Shown here: positions 18,101 through 25,504 of the stretch, in pieces
How the letters are laid out: every line of letters starts with the position of its first letter
Numbering within the stretch: position 1 is the stretch's first letter
Assembly (NCBI GenBank): GCA_016871315.1
Contig: VFZE01000002.1
Location: forward strand, 230,569-294,568
Direction: 5' to 3'
Source: Acidimicrobiia bacterium
GTDB lineage: Bacteria; Acidobacteriota; Terriglobia; Bryobacterales; Bryobacteraceae
Length of the DNA stretch: 64,000 nt
Notes under the pieces: generated by a model
Database searches by the model: none
Seen by the model: the letters and a program-made list of their open reading frames with translations, nothing else
What the model was told of the DNA's origin: nothing
Made by a program: the position numbers and the translations under genes

Positions 18101-18363
18101 TGATAGCGATCCGCGGTGACCCGGACCCGGTAATAACCAGGCGACAGCGCCACGGCGGCATAGTAGCCGGCAGCGTTGGTGAGTACCTCTCCGGTCGTAT
18201 TGGTGCCGAGCGCCTGATAGCCGACTTTAGCCCCTGAGATGGGAGCGCCAGTGACGGAATCGACGATGCGGCCCGATAGCAGCCCTTGCGTGGATTGGGC
18301 GTGTGCGTTGGTGAAGCAGACCAGCGCAGCCGACAGAAGGATAAGTCCCGCGGATGGTTGCAT
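15133..18363 (-). CDS. TonB-dependent receptor, Oar-like with carboxypeptidase-regulatory-like domain
   Basis: This is an outer-membrane receptor of about 1076 residues. A signal peptide ends near AHAQ; a carboxypeptidase-regulatory-like beta sandwich follows (LLSGRIVDSVTGAPISGAKV to about residue 110), then a plug-like region (VRELPLAGRDVYTMLVTQAGV) and a long beta barrel ending in ...MLRLEF with the terminal Phe typical of outer-membrane barrels. I chose ATG 18363 over a TTG six bases upstream; no clear ribosome binding site is seen for either. Acidobacteria carry many such proteins, thought to import polymers or siderophore-like ligands. The ligand here is unknown. Confidence 0.88.
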   Translation of the reverse strand: MQPSAGLILLSAALVCFTNAHAQSTQGLLSGRIVDSVTGAPISGAKVGYQALGTNTTGEVLTNAAGYYAAVALSPGYYRVRVTADRYQAQEVYNLEVAVAARLDLGFRLRPLSDVWEQGQYRSVFLPGSDAVLTFYGPDVDTSRFASFAASRGTAGALETSVSQVIDPALVRELPLAGRDVYTMLVTQAGVTADAGTTRGLGLSANGQRPSATNFLLDGVESNNYLVTGPVTALAPEAVQEYRISTNNFTAEYGRTSGFLANAVTRSGGTSWHGIGYFYLKNDVLNANSFQRNLSGESRPPAKEAQIGYSAAGPVPGSRSLFLSSSLERLRSRGVSSPFDFRLPSATFASNFTAPGSFSRQLLTQFSPPAVSDRNLPTALMRISPPVSINRTLGVQRLDYKPAGSRHQLMGRFALVQLDRPDFIYSPYPDFVSGLEQNNYSVALAWQATLRPALLSEFRFGWLRDELSWDRARPEIPTLIDSLQGTTLPGSLAFYGYRSPNSAWEFNENLSWVRGSHILKFGGGMLFRRTDTALTAGRDGVYQFLDIIDFGLDEPSFLFAPLARRRLPAFQLPHYDRRYRQTQFFLFAQDTLRLTSRLTINFGARYENAGAPANTDAEKEMLLQMGSGSSFGERLASATLPNPESGDQRLYGRDNNDWAARLGGAYDLRGNGATLLRAAYGIFYDRPFDNLWQNVRSNSFTFANLRLPFGRFNYLRPLNAILPGLQGQAFAGDFPDLTVVDPTLRNAYLHSYMFGVQQRISEGWLVEVHGLGSAGRKLVTTDVVNRPGSRPGLGNASRFNPRLFDVSYRANQGSSSYNALSAAARYRSDRAQFHLSYTWSHSIDNQSEALAGDFFDLSFTRATGGAARLFRSAFTRQFDSASDRANSDFDQRHNLVFYSLWYLPSPRRASWLLRDWRIAHIAAFRSGFPYSVLTPAALGGGQALLLNNRADAVTQTATDTPVTGGRRLLNRDAFRPPAAGAIGNTGRNAFSGPGLFSFDLSLARSIYLGESTRITLRADAFNLFNHTNLGQPSSLIGSPDFGISRYGRRGRDTGFPALTPFEETPRQFQLMLRLEF

Positions 18364-18420
18364 ACGCAAGTTCAGTTTACCTTGTTACGCAGCCCAAGGA
18401 GCTTTTGGATTGCCCGGCGC

Positions 18421-18828
18421 TCAACCTTTGCCGACGCTCTCCCGCACGCCACGCCGCAGGTACTCATCGTCTCTTTTCAGCCAATCCTGGCGCGGCGGCG
18501 TGAATATATCCAGGTCGAGCGTGTCCTCCAGGGCGACGGCGCGGTGGGGCACGTTGGAGGGGATATAGAGAACTTCTCCCTTGTGCACGGTCACTTCACG
18601 GCCTTCCAGTTCGAACTTCAAGGCGCCTTCCAGAATATAGGTGATCTGTTCGTTCTCGTGCTGATGTTCCGGGACTACGCCGCCTTTCTTAATGAACACC
18701 TGCGCCATCATCGCCTTTTCCCCGGTAAACAGTTTCCGGGAAATAACGTCGCTCATCGGCTCCAGCGGGATGGACTCCCAGGACGCATGGCGATGTGTGG
18801 GCGTAGCTGGTTTGTTTGGCGTGTCCAT
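18421..18828 (-). CDS. Cupin-domain protein
   Basis: This small protein of 135 residues starts at ATG 18828 (MDTPNKPATPTHRH). It has both cupin motifs: GGVVPEHQHENEQITYILEG, with the metal-binding His-x-His and Glu, and GEVLYIPSNVPHRA with the third His. No partner domain is present, so it could be an isomerase, dioxygenase or sugar-binding cupin; the sequence does not decide. An in-frame start at 18936 would extend into the decayed gene upstream and is rejected. Confidence 0.8.
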   Translation of the reverse strand: MDTPNKPATPTHRHASWESIPLEPMSDVISRKLFTGEKAMMAQVFIKKGGVVPEHQHENEQITYILEGALKFELEGREVTVHKGEVLYIPSNVPHRAVALEDTLDLDIFTPPRQDWLKRDDEYLRRGVRESVGKG

Positions 18829-18865
18829 AGCGTTGCTGCGCAGCTGACCAGTATAGCCAGAAGGC

Positions 18866-19263
18866 CTAGGGAGTGGCGAGCAGCATCCAATTGCCGGCCG
18901 CAGCCCAGTGTTTGATGCCCGGTTAGGTCGGCCCATTCGCCTCGAATCGTGAACGCCCGGAAGCCGCTCTCTTCAAGCAGGCGCTTCATGTCGGCAAGCG
19001 GAACCCCGCCGCGTTCCGGATGCTAGAGGGACCGGTATAGCTGATCGGGAGAAGGACTGGAGACCCCCCAATACTGGAGGAGCATGGCCACGCTCGCTGC
19101 TCCACATCCGTTTTTCTGCCGCCGTCAGCGGAGTTGGCGCGGATGGAGCCGATTGCTGCTGCTCTACCGGGGGGGCGGTAGCTGGGCCGGCGGCGTCCAA
19201 CTTAGGAGCAAGGAGTAGGCACGCGAGGAGGATGGGCAGAATCGGGAACTTGAGCAGGTGCAT
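18866..19263 (-). pseudogene. Decayed exported C39-type cysteine peptidase
   Basis: Starting at ATG 19263 there is a signal peptide (MHLLKFPILPILLACLLLAP). From about 19118 a different frame reads RQKNGCGAASVAMLLQYWGV, the active-site Cys motif of C39-like peptidases (Cys codon 19104-19106). It continues as SPSPDQLYRSL, then an in-frame TAG at 19023-19025, then HPERGGVPLADMKRLLEESG and FRAFTIRGEWADL. The part that should hold the catalytic His and Asp (normally HL..GRPLIV..HY) is absent. A third frame gives HWAAAGNWMLLATP and a TAG at 18866-18868, like the C-terminus of such proteins. So at least one frameshift near the N-terminus, one nonsense codon and one internal deletion have occurred. 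Confidence 0.65.
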
Positions 19264-19374
19264 GGAAAGGGAGAAGCAATTGGACCACCGAACTCAGTTT
19301 CATTGAAAACAAAAGACTTGTTTCCGTCCCAGGGGTGTAGTTTCTTCTAAGGTAGGAAGAGTTTTCCGGCTGCA

Positions 19375-19725
19375 TCAGCCACCTCGCAGCCGGGCCTGGG
19401 CCTTTTTCGGGAGTTTCCCCAGCACGGTGTCATATGCCCGGTCCAGCAGACGTTTGATCTCATGGCGGGGCAGCGTGTTGGAGCGCTCCAGCGCAACCCA
19501 CTTGGCGCGAGCCAGATAAGGGGCCGGGATGACACCCGGGATCTCCACCAGATCGGCGAACTCCTCCGGATCAGCTTTTAAGGACAGGAAATTCCCGCCC
19601 GGGCTGAGCGGCAGCACGGCGTACATCTTGCCTCCGATTTTGAACAGCAAGTGATCCTCCCATTGCACCTGTTCGGTGGTGTGCGGCAGCGCAAGGCAAT
19701 GTTTCTGGACCCATTCAATGTTCAT
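19375..19725 (-). CDS. MmcQ/YjbR family protein
   Basis: The 116-residue protein matches the MmcQ/YjbR fold: MNIEWVQKHCLALPHTTEQV, FKIGGKMYAVLPL, a central PEEFADLVEIPGVIPAPYLA and the conserved KWVALE. Members are often described as DNA-binding-like, but their role is poorly established. The start at ATG 19725 matches the family N-terminus. It stands alone between the decayed peptidase and the beta-helix gene. Confidence 0.85.
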   Translation of the reverse strand: MNIEWVQKHCLALPHTTEQVQWEDHLLFKIGGKMYAVLPLSPGGNFLSLKADPEEFADLVEIPGVIPAPYLARAKWVALERSNTLPRHEIKRLLDRAYDTVLGKLPKKAQARLRGG

Positions 19726-19750
19726 GGAATAAAAGTGTAACGCAGCCGGC

Positions 19751-22015
19751 TCATGGAAGCGATACCGGCAGTTCAGCGGCGGCGCTCGTGAAGCCTCCGA
19801 CGGTGATACGGACCGGATGACGTGCCGCAGGCAGATCGGATGGCAGGACTACATTGGCCTGATAGAGTCCGAGAAAGCCGGGAGTAAGGCCAAGGAAAGA
19901 AATGCCGGCCGTGCGCCCGGCGATGGTCACCTCCGCCGGAAGTGTCGAGCGGAAGAGGCGTGTGGAAGGAACGGGCTGGCCCGTTGGAAGCGTGCCATCT
20001 ACAGGCCCCGCTCCGGTCAGGTAGAGCACCAAGGTCTGTTCTGGGCGGGCGGGCGCGGAGGGATCAACCAGTGTCCCGTCTGGATGCTGAGCCAGAAGCG
20101 TTCCGGAGCCGTTGAGAAAGAAAGCCGGAGCCGCCGCAGAGATCGAGACAGGCAGAGGAGCGGCGTCGGGAATATTGGCCAGTGGCGTCCCCTCGGCGGT
20201 TTCCCAGGGAATCTGAACGTTGATTTGCGTCGGGCTGGAAAAAAGAACATGCGCCTGGCGGGCGCCGATCCGCACGGGACCGGTGAGGCCCGTTCCGTAC
20301 AGCGTGGCCAGCGAGCCGGGCGACAGAGGAAACCCGGCCTGCGATGTGGCGGCGTTCACAGCCGCGGTGATTTGGTTCCGGGCAGGTGGCTGGCAGGCCT
20401 CGGCCGGCGCAATGGCCGGGTCGGCGGCCCGTTCCCGCAGAAGCGCATCGTAGAGGGAAGCGGGCTCCAGACCAGGCTGGCCGATACCTTCATAGAGAAC
20501 GTTGCGCAGGGAGGTTTCCCGGCTGCCCGTCTGTATCCCGGTTCGCGGAGAGATCCGCTCGCCGGCAAGGAATGGATTACCGCGCGACGCGTCGAAGACC
20601 GCGTGAGCGCCGTTCACGCCGATGACGATGGCCTGGCCGTCCGGCGATGGTTTCAAGTGGATCTGGCCGCCGGTGGAGATGCGTCCTCGGACGCCGTCGC
20701 CGTCGAAATTCCAGACGACGCCGGAACCGAAGCTTTCATAGGCTCCGGTGGAGAAATCGCCGCGGTTATATGCGGTGAGGTTCACGCCGTCGCGCTGGGT
20801 ATGGCGGTCCCAGAGCACGGAATGGATCATCGAATGGTGCGTGTCATCGCCTTGCGTGGCGTCAGCGGAGCGGCACTCGGAATAGACAAGCATGGACGTG
20901 AGTGCGCGCTGGGAGGTGAAGGGCCGCCTGGCGTCATTCACCAGGCAACGCTTGAGCAGGATGTTCTGCGAGGAATGGACGTGGAAGCCGTAACCGTATC
21001 CGGCATCGCCGTAATCCTGAACGCCGCGCACTTCGCAATCAACCAGCGTGATCCGCGCCGAGTGAATCATGTGCAGTCCGAAGCGGCCGATGTTGCGGGC
21101 CTTGATATCGGCGGCCCAGCCGTTGCGCACGCCCTCAAAGTAGACGGCGGTTCCCAGCGGCCTGCCCACGGCGCTGTTGCTGTTGTTCGCGAATTCGATG
21201 GTAAGGCCGCGAATGCCGGTATTCTCGATCATACGGTCGTTGGTGAAGCGGATCTGCACCGGGTTGTTGGCGGGGTCAAGATCCCACGGGACCGGCGCGT
21301 CGAACAGGATGCGGTTGCCGGTCGCGGCCACAACCTGGCGCAAGTAGGTGAACGAAAAAGTGCGGTCCGTGCTGTCGTCCCTCCACCGGTTGGGCGTGGT
21401 GGAGTTGCGGTCGACGAAATCCTTCCAGAAGTACTGTTGGAGTACAACCCAATGGCCGGGACGGATGGATGTTGCGTCGGCCACATCGGCGTGGAATTGG
21501 CCCCGGCGCACGGGGCCGGTTACTCGAGTCACCAGCGGACCCTGATGCACCCACCCCTGATTCCAGCCGCCAACAGGTTTGCCGAAGGTGAACAGCCCTT
21601 CGTTCGATTCATCTCGAGGCTTGTAGGAATCCGGCACACGCACGATGGTGCGTCCGCTGCCGGCGCCTTCAATCGAGATGTTGGAAGCAGTGATGGTGAT
21701 GGTGGAGGAGACCGTGAATTCCCCCGCCGGAATGCGAACCGTCCCCCCTCCGGCCCGGGCGACTTCTTCGATGGCCGCTTGTAGCGTGGCGGTGATGTCT
21801 CCGGAGCCCTCGATAGTACGGATACGGCAGGGGACCGACGCGAGCCGGCGCGCCCCAAGGAAATAGCCGGCGTAAGAGAAGTCGTCCAGTATCCAATCCC
21901 GGCCCACGAAGGAAACGGCACGCCGCTCAAAGTGGCCTCCAGCGGAGGGAAACAGTTCGGACTGCCAGGCTTGGCCGTAGGCAAGCATCGGTATCACTAA
22001 CAGGAAGACGCGCAT
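19751..22015 (-). CDS. Secreted beta-helix (pectate-lyase-like) protein with TIGR03437-like C-terminus
   Basis: This 754-residue exported protein (signal peptide MRVFLLVIPMLAYGQ) has a right-handed beta-helix region. Residues about 70-120 (ATLQAAIEEVARAGGGTVRI) match the start of pectate-lyase-superfamily folds, followed by short repeated strands to about residue 500. Residues of about 545-750 form the Solibacter-type C-terminal module (AVNAATSQAGFPLSPGS, PTQINVQIPWE, QTLVLYLTGAGPVDG). A polysaccharide lyase or hydrolase is likely; the substrate is unknown. I chose ATG 22015; a TTG lies 6 bases upstream. There is no ribosome binding site, but a GATAAT box at 22027-22032 lies just upstream. 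Confidence 0.8.
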   Translation of the reverse strand: MRVFLLVIPMLAYGQAWQSELFPSAGGHFERRAVSFVGRDWILDDFSYAGYFLGARRLASVPCRIRTIEGSGDITATLQAAIEEVARAGGGTVRIPAGEFTVSSTITITASNISIEGAGSGRTIVRVPDSYKPRDESNEGLFTFGKPVGGWNQGWVHQGPLVTRVTGPVRRGQFHADVADATSIRPGHWVVLQQYFWKDFVDRNSTTPNRWRDDSTDRTFSFTYLRQVVAATGNRILFDAPVPWDLDPANNPVQIRFTNDRMIENTGIRGLTIEFANNSNSAVGRPLGTAVYFEGVRNGWAADIKARNIGRFGLHMIHSARITLVDCEVRGVQDYGDAGYGYGFHVHSSQNILLKRCLVNDARRPFTSQRALTSMLVYSECRSADATQGDDTHHSMIHSVLWDRHTQRDGVNLTAYNRGDFSTGAYESFGSGVVWNFDGDGVRGRISTGGQIHLKPSPDGQAIVIGVNGAHAVFDASRGNPFLAGERISPRTGIQTGSRETSLRNVLYEGIGQPGLEPASLYDALLRERAADPAIAPAEACQPPARNQITAAVNAATSQAGFPLSPGSLATLYGTGLTGPVRIGARQAHVLFSSPTQINVQIPWETAEGTPLANIPDAAPLPVSISAAAPAFFLNGSGTLLAQHPDGTLVDPSAPARPEQTLVLYLTGAGPVDGTLPTGQPVPSTRLFRSTLPAEVTIAGRTAGISFLGLTPGFLGLYQANVVLPSDLPAARHPVRITVGGFTSAAAELPVSLP

Positions 22016-22231
22016 TCGCAACTGGTATTATCGCGCGGCCTACCTTGATCGGTTCAGGTTGTGGTGAACTGGTCCGGATGCGTCGACTCCTCCGCATTGC
22101 ATGGCTGCTGTTAAATTGGACGCTAAATATCCCAGCTACAGGATCATTGCCACATACATTGCCTACCTGGATGTCACGTTGAGCCCGCAGCCTTTTGAGA
22201 CGACGCCAACCAGCTCGGGAAAGGATTGAAC

Positions 22232-22951
22232 ATGGAACGGTTTCTGGAAGGTAAGACAGCGCTGGTGACAGGAGGCACACGCGGCATCGGAAGAGCCATT
22301 GCCGAGGCTCTGGGCAGCGCCGGTGCGGCAGTGGCGATCTGCGGCCGCACCGAGGATCGCGTCGCAAGAGCGGTAAACGAACTGAAAGCACAGACGAACT
22401 CTCTTATCTGCGGACGGGCGAGCGATATGAGAAGCAGGGAAGCGGTTCGGGAACTGTTCGAACTGGTTGACCGTGAGCTAGGAGGCGTGGACATCGTCGT
22501 CAACAACGCCGGCGTGGGAGTATTCGCGCCGGTGGCGGAGATGGATCCGGCCGACTGGGAGCGGGTCATCGGGACGAACCTGACCGGAGTCTTCCACTGC
22601 TGTCAGGAGGCGCTGCAGCGTTTCAAAAAGCGCGGCGGCGGTTTCCTGATTCAGATCGGAAGCCTGGCAGGTAGGAATCCGTTTGCCGGAGGGGCGGCCT
22701 ATAACGCCTCCAAATTCGGCTTGAACGGATTTGCCGAAGCGATGATGCTCGATCATCGCTACGACAACGTGCGGGTGAGCACGATCCTGCCGGGGAGCGT
22801 GAATACGGAGTTCAGCCCGCGCAGCCGGCGGGCGGACTGGAAAATCGCGCCGGAAGATGTCGCCGAGATCGTCATCGCGATCCTGCGGATGCCGGAGCGG
22901 ACGCTGATCAGCTGCGTGGAAGTGCGACCTTCCAAACCCGTGAAGGGCTGA
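22232..22951 (+). CDS. SDR-family oxidoreductase
   Basis: This 239-residue short-chain dehydrogenase is a Rossmann-fold NAD(P)-dependent enzyme. The cofactor loop is TGGTRGIG at 13-20, NNAG at 91-94, and the catalytic triad Ser144, Tyr157 and Lys161 (YNASK). Arg40 after the second strand favours NADP. Start ATG 22232 is preceded by AAGGA (22221-22225). It resembles 3-oxoacyl-ACP-reductase-like members, but the substrate cannot be read from sequence. The gene stands alone. Confidence 0.88.
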   Translation: MERFLEGKTALVTGGTRGIGRAIAEALGSAGAAVAICGRTEDRVARAVNELKAQTNSLICGRASDMRSREAVRELFELVDRELGGVDIVVNNAGVGVFAPVAEMDPADWERVIGTNLTGVFHCCQEALQRFKKRGGGFLIQIGSLAGRNPFAGGAAYNASKFGLNGFAEAMMLDHRYDNVRVSTILPGSVNTEFSPRSRRADWKIAPEDVAEIVIAILRMPERTLISCVEVRPSKPVKG

Positions 22952-23084
22952 TCCGGAATTCAGACCGCACTCATTTCCCGCAGACAGACGATTTGCGGAT
23001 GTGCGACCAAAAGTGGTGCGCCAGTTGCTCTTCAACAGGCTTGCCGCCACCGTGCGCGGCACATCGAAGGGAGTGGTAAAGTCG

Positions 23085-24266
23085 ATGCGGTCAGCCATAG
23101 CACTAGATCCATCCAAGACCGGGAAAGAGGCCCGTGTTCTGGAGGAAACACTGCAACGATTGATCGTTGGCCAGGAAGAAGCCATCGAACAGATCGTGAA
23201 TATCTATCAGATGAACCTCACCGGGATGAGCGCGCCGGGCCGCCCGGTCGGCAATTTCCTGTTTCTGGGCCCAACCGGATCGGGAAAGACCCGCATCGTC
23301 GAAGCCACTGCCGAAGGCCTGCTCGGCAACGCCAAGGCCGTGATCAAGGTCGATTGCGCGGAATTCCAACACTCTCACGAGATTGCCAAGCTCATCGGCT
23401 CACCCCCGGGATATTTGGGCCATCGCGAGACCCATCCCTTGCTCAGCCAGGAAGTCATCAATCAGTACCATTCCGACACTGTCAAGCTGAGCTTCGTTTT
23501 GTTTGACGAGATTGAAAAGGCCAGCGATGCCCTTTGGAACCTACTGCTCGGGATCCTCGATAAGGCCACGCTCACCCTCGGCGACAACCGCAAGGTGGAC
23601 TTTTCCCGCGCCATGATCTTCATGACTTCCAATCTCGGGGCCGGCGAGATGAGTTCCATTCTGAGCCCCAAATTGGGTTTCGGTTCGATACTGCCAGCCG
23701 CGCCGAAAACAGACGGCAAGGCCGATAACAAACTCAACCAGAAGATCGCCCGCAGCGGCGTGGAGGCCGCCCGGCGCAAGTTCACGCCGGAGTTCATGAA
23801 CCGTTTGGACAAGATCGTCGTCTTTCGTCCCTTGGGGGAGGCCGAGCTGCGCAAGATTCTCGATATCGAGCTGACCTTTGTCCAGCAGCGCGTCTTTCAA
23901 TCCGGCGCTACCGAGCGCAGTTTCGTCTTCACGCTCACTGAATCGGCTAAGGAGTACTTGCTCATCGAAGGGACGGACTCCAAGTATGGCGCCCGCCATC
24001 TGAAGCGCGCGATTGAACGTCTACTGGTCCAGCCCTTGTCTAATCTCATCGCCACGCAACAGGTCCGCGGCGGCGACTGGGTCAAGGTAGACTTTGACAC
24101 CGACGGCAAGCAGATGATCTTCCACCGCGAAGCAGAAAGCCTGCCTGTGCACGCCATGGCGGAATTGGCCGGAACCAGTTCCCTGGTCGGCCTGAACAAT
24201 CTCACGCGCGGTACTTTCGCCGAACCGCCGAAGATCCAGAGCGCTCGCTCCTCGCGACGCGGCTAG
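23085..24266 (+). CDS. Single-domain ClpA/ClpB-type AAA+ ATPase
   Basis: This 393-residue protein corresponds to the second AAA+ domain (D2) of ClpA/B/C. Walker A is GPTGSGKT at 62-69, the pore loop is GYLG at 109-112, Walker B is VLFDEIEK at 138-145, and sensor 1 is MTSNLGA. FTPEFMNRLD carries the arginine finger, and GARHLKRAIE is sensor 2. The N domain, D1, middle coiled coil and ClpP-binding tripeptide are not visible. The start at ATG 23085 is chosen because the N-terminal 28 residues of the longer frame are unlike the family. It could act as a stand-alone unfoldase or in stress response. It converges on a small gene with a gap of 2 bases. Confidence 0.85.
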   Translation: MRSAIALDPSKTGKEARVLEETLQRLIVGQEEAIEQIVNIYQMNLTGMSAPGRPVGNFLFLGPTGSGKTRIVEATAEGLLGNAKAVIKVDCAEFQHSHEIAKLIGSPPGYLGHRETHPLLSQEVINQYHSDTVKLSFVLFDEIEKASDALWNLLLGILDKATLTLGDNRKVDFSRAMIFMTSNLGAGEMSSILSPKLGFGSILPAAPKTDGKADNKLNQKIARSGVEAARRKFTPEFMNRLDKIVVFRPLGEAELRKILDIELTFVQQRVFQSGATERSFVFTLTESAKEYLLIEGTDSKYGARHLKRAIERLLVQPLSNLIATQQVRGGDWVKVDFDTDGKQMIFHREAESLPVHAMAELAGTSSLVGLNNLTRGTFAEPPKIQSARSSRRG

Positions 24267-24268
24267 AT

Positions 24269-24442
24269 TCATAGCTCCAGGTTCCCCTGGTAGACCATCG
24301 GGGACAGCTTGAACTTCTCGTGAAACTTGAGCGGACCTGCCGCCGCCACAAACTCCACGATCTCCTCTTTCAAGCTGATTTCCGTTGACCGGGGGAACCG
24401 GATCGCCGCACTCAGGTGCGTGCCGTGCTCCGGTATGCTCAC
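24269..24442 (-). CDS. Small hypothetical protein (57 residues)
   Basis: A frame begins at GTG 24442 (MSIPEHGTHLSAAIRFPRS) with GAGG just upstream and ends at TGA 24269-24271. The protein is soluble, with an amphipathic part (TEISLKEEIVEFVAAAGPLK) and the end SPMVYQGNLEL. It lies tail to tail with the AAA+ gene, leaving 2 bases. A frame stop (TAA) lies upstream. I do not recognise it. Supporting facts are only the tight convergent packing and a plausible protein composition. Confidence 0.35.
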   Translation of the reverse strand: MSIPEHGTHLSAAIRFPRSTEISLKEEIVEFVAAAGPLKFHEKFKLSPMVYQGNLEL

Positions 24443-24509
24443 ATCCCTCGACCGCAGCGGAGATTGCTTTTACGTCATTCGAGATGGACCCCATTAGGAG
24501 GTGCTTAGA

Positions 24510-24934
24510 CCCTTATCCTTCCGCGATCCTGTTTCCTCCGTTCCCTTTTGGCGGTGAAGGCTGTTGACCCAGGGTATAAGGCGGACAGCCTCGTACTGCT
24601 CGAGGTCAGCCGCGACGATGCAGCGATCAAGCTGGGGAGCCGGCGCCGTCGCGAAATAGCCATCCGCATGGCTGTCGGCGCCACATCCGGGCGTGTGCGG
24701 CGGCTCGTCATGCGAAAGGGAATGGCCCAGGCCGCCGCCGGGACCCCTCTCGGCCTCCTGCTGGTTGCGGCGATGGGCCGCACCGTGGCCTCCTTGCTCT
24801 ATGGAGTGAAGCCGATCGACCCGCTCTCGCTCACACTCGCCGCCGCCCTCCTTCTTACGGTCGCTGCCATCGCCTGCTGGAGTCCGGCCCGTAGGGCTTC
24901 GCGGACCAATCCGATACTGCTGATCAAGGAATGA
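24510..24934 (+). pseudogene. ADOP/MacB-type ABC transporter permease, C-terminal remnant
   Basis: The reading frame gives FLRSLLAVKAVDPGYKADS, a stretch from the middle of acidobacterial duplicated permeases, joined after a few residues to GSRRRREIAIRMAVGAT, the start of the last FtsX-like domain. Three hydrophobic segments follow, and the end PARRASRTNPILLIKE. The N-terminal domain and most of the middle are missing, and upstream the frame is closed by a stop. The join implies an internal deletion. A product of 128 residues starting at 24548 could still be made but would lack the substrate-facing domain. Confidence 0.7.
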
Positions 24935-24940
24935 CGGGTT

Positions 24941-25504
24941 TCATCCTGCCAAAAAGAGATTCAGATTGGCTGGAGTTTCACATTGCGCGCTTACGCGGAA
25001 CACGTCCCGGGCTTCACCGGCTCGTGCCAGCCGGTAAGAGCCGGCGCCCCAGACCGAGTCAAGCAGGGCATGGAGCTCGGGCCGAAGGAGGTTCCAGGTC
25101 TCTTCTGTATTGGGCGCAAGCAAGCGGTCATTGACACTGAACTCGCACTCAGCTCCGGAAAAGACAAGGTGGCCGGCGAACTCCGGCTCCTTCTCCAATT
25201 CCGCGCATGCTCGCGCGGCGGCGGCGAAAGCATGACGCAGCTTTTCCTGGGTGGAGCCCTCGAGCTCCGTGCGGCGCGTATACAGGAGGCCGAGCCTGTC
25301 CTCGGCCTGATCCAGACTGTAGAAAGCGTCGTGAGCGACTAGGAGAACGCCCGGTCCCCCAGGTACATGCCGGTAATCGGCCACATCGATGAGCATCTCT
25401 TCCAGGCGCGACTCTTGAATCCAGCGGTGGAAGACGGGAATCGCCGCGCCGAGATCGGGCCGTAGATCAGGCTGGACGAAGAACTTGACTCGGAAATGTT
25501 GCAT
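24941..25504 (-). CDS. Hypothetical protein coupled to sulfite/nitrite reductase
   Basis: The 187-residue soluble protein starts MQHFRVKFFVQPDLRPDLG and contains MLIDVADYRHVPGGPGVLLV and a helical middle part (STQEKLRHAFAAAARACAEL). The start ATG overlaps the stop of the reductase gene by one base (TAATG), so translation is probably coupled and the two likely work together. I see no cofactor motif or membrane segment. The family is unknown to me. Confidence 0.7.
   Translation of the reverse strand: MQHFRVKFFVQPDLRPDLGAAIPVFHRWIQESRLEEMLIDVADYRHVPGGPGVLLVAHDAFYSLDQAEDRLGLLYTRRTELEGSTQEKLRHAFAAAARACAELEKEPEFAGHLVFSGAECEFSVNDRLLAPNTEETWNLLRPELHALLDSVWGAGSYRLARAGEARDVFRVSAQCETPANLNLFLAG

Noticed and set aside
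19817..21784. Open frame of 655 codons on the plus strand
   Set aside because: It is fully antisense to the secreted beta-helix gene, which has a signal peptide and family motifs; the product here is low-complexity and Gly/Arg-rich without recognisable domains.
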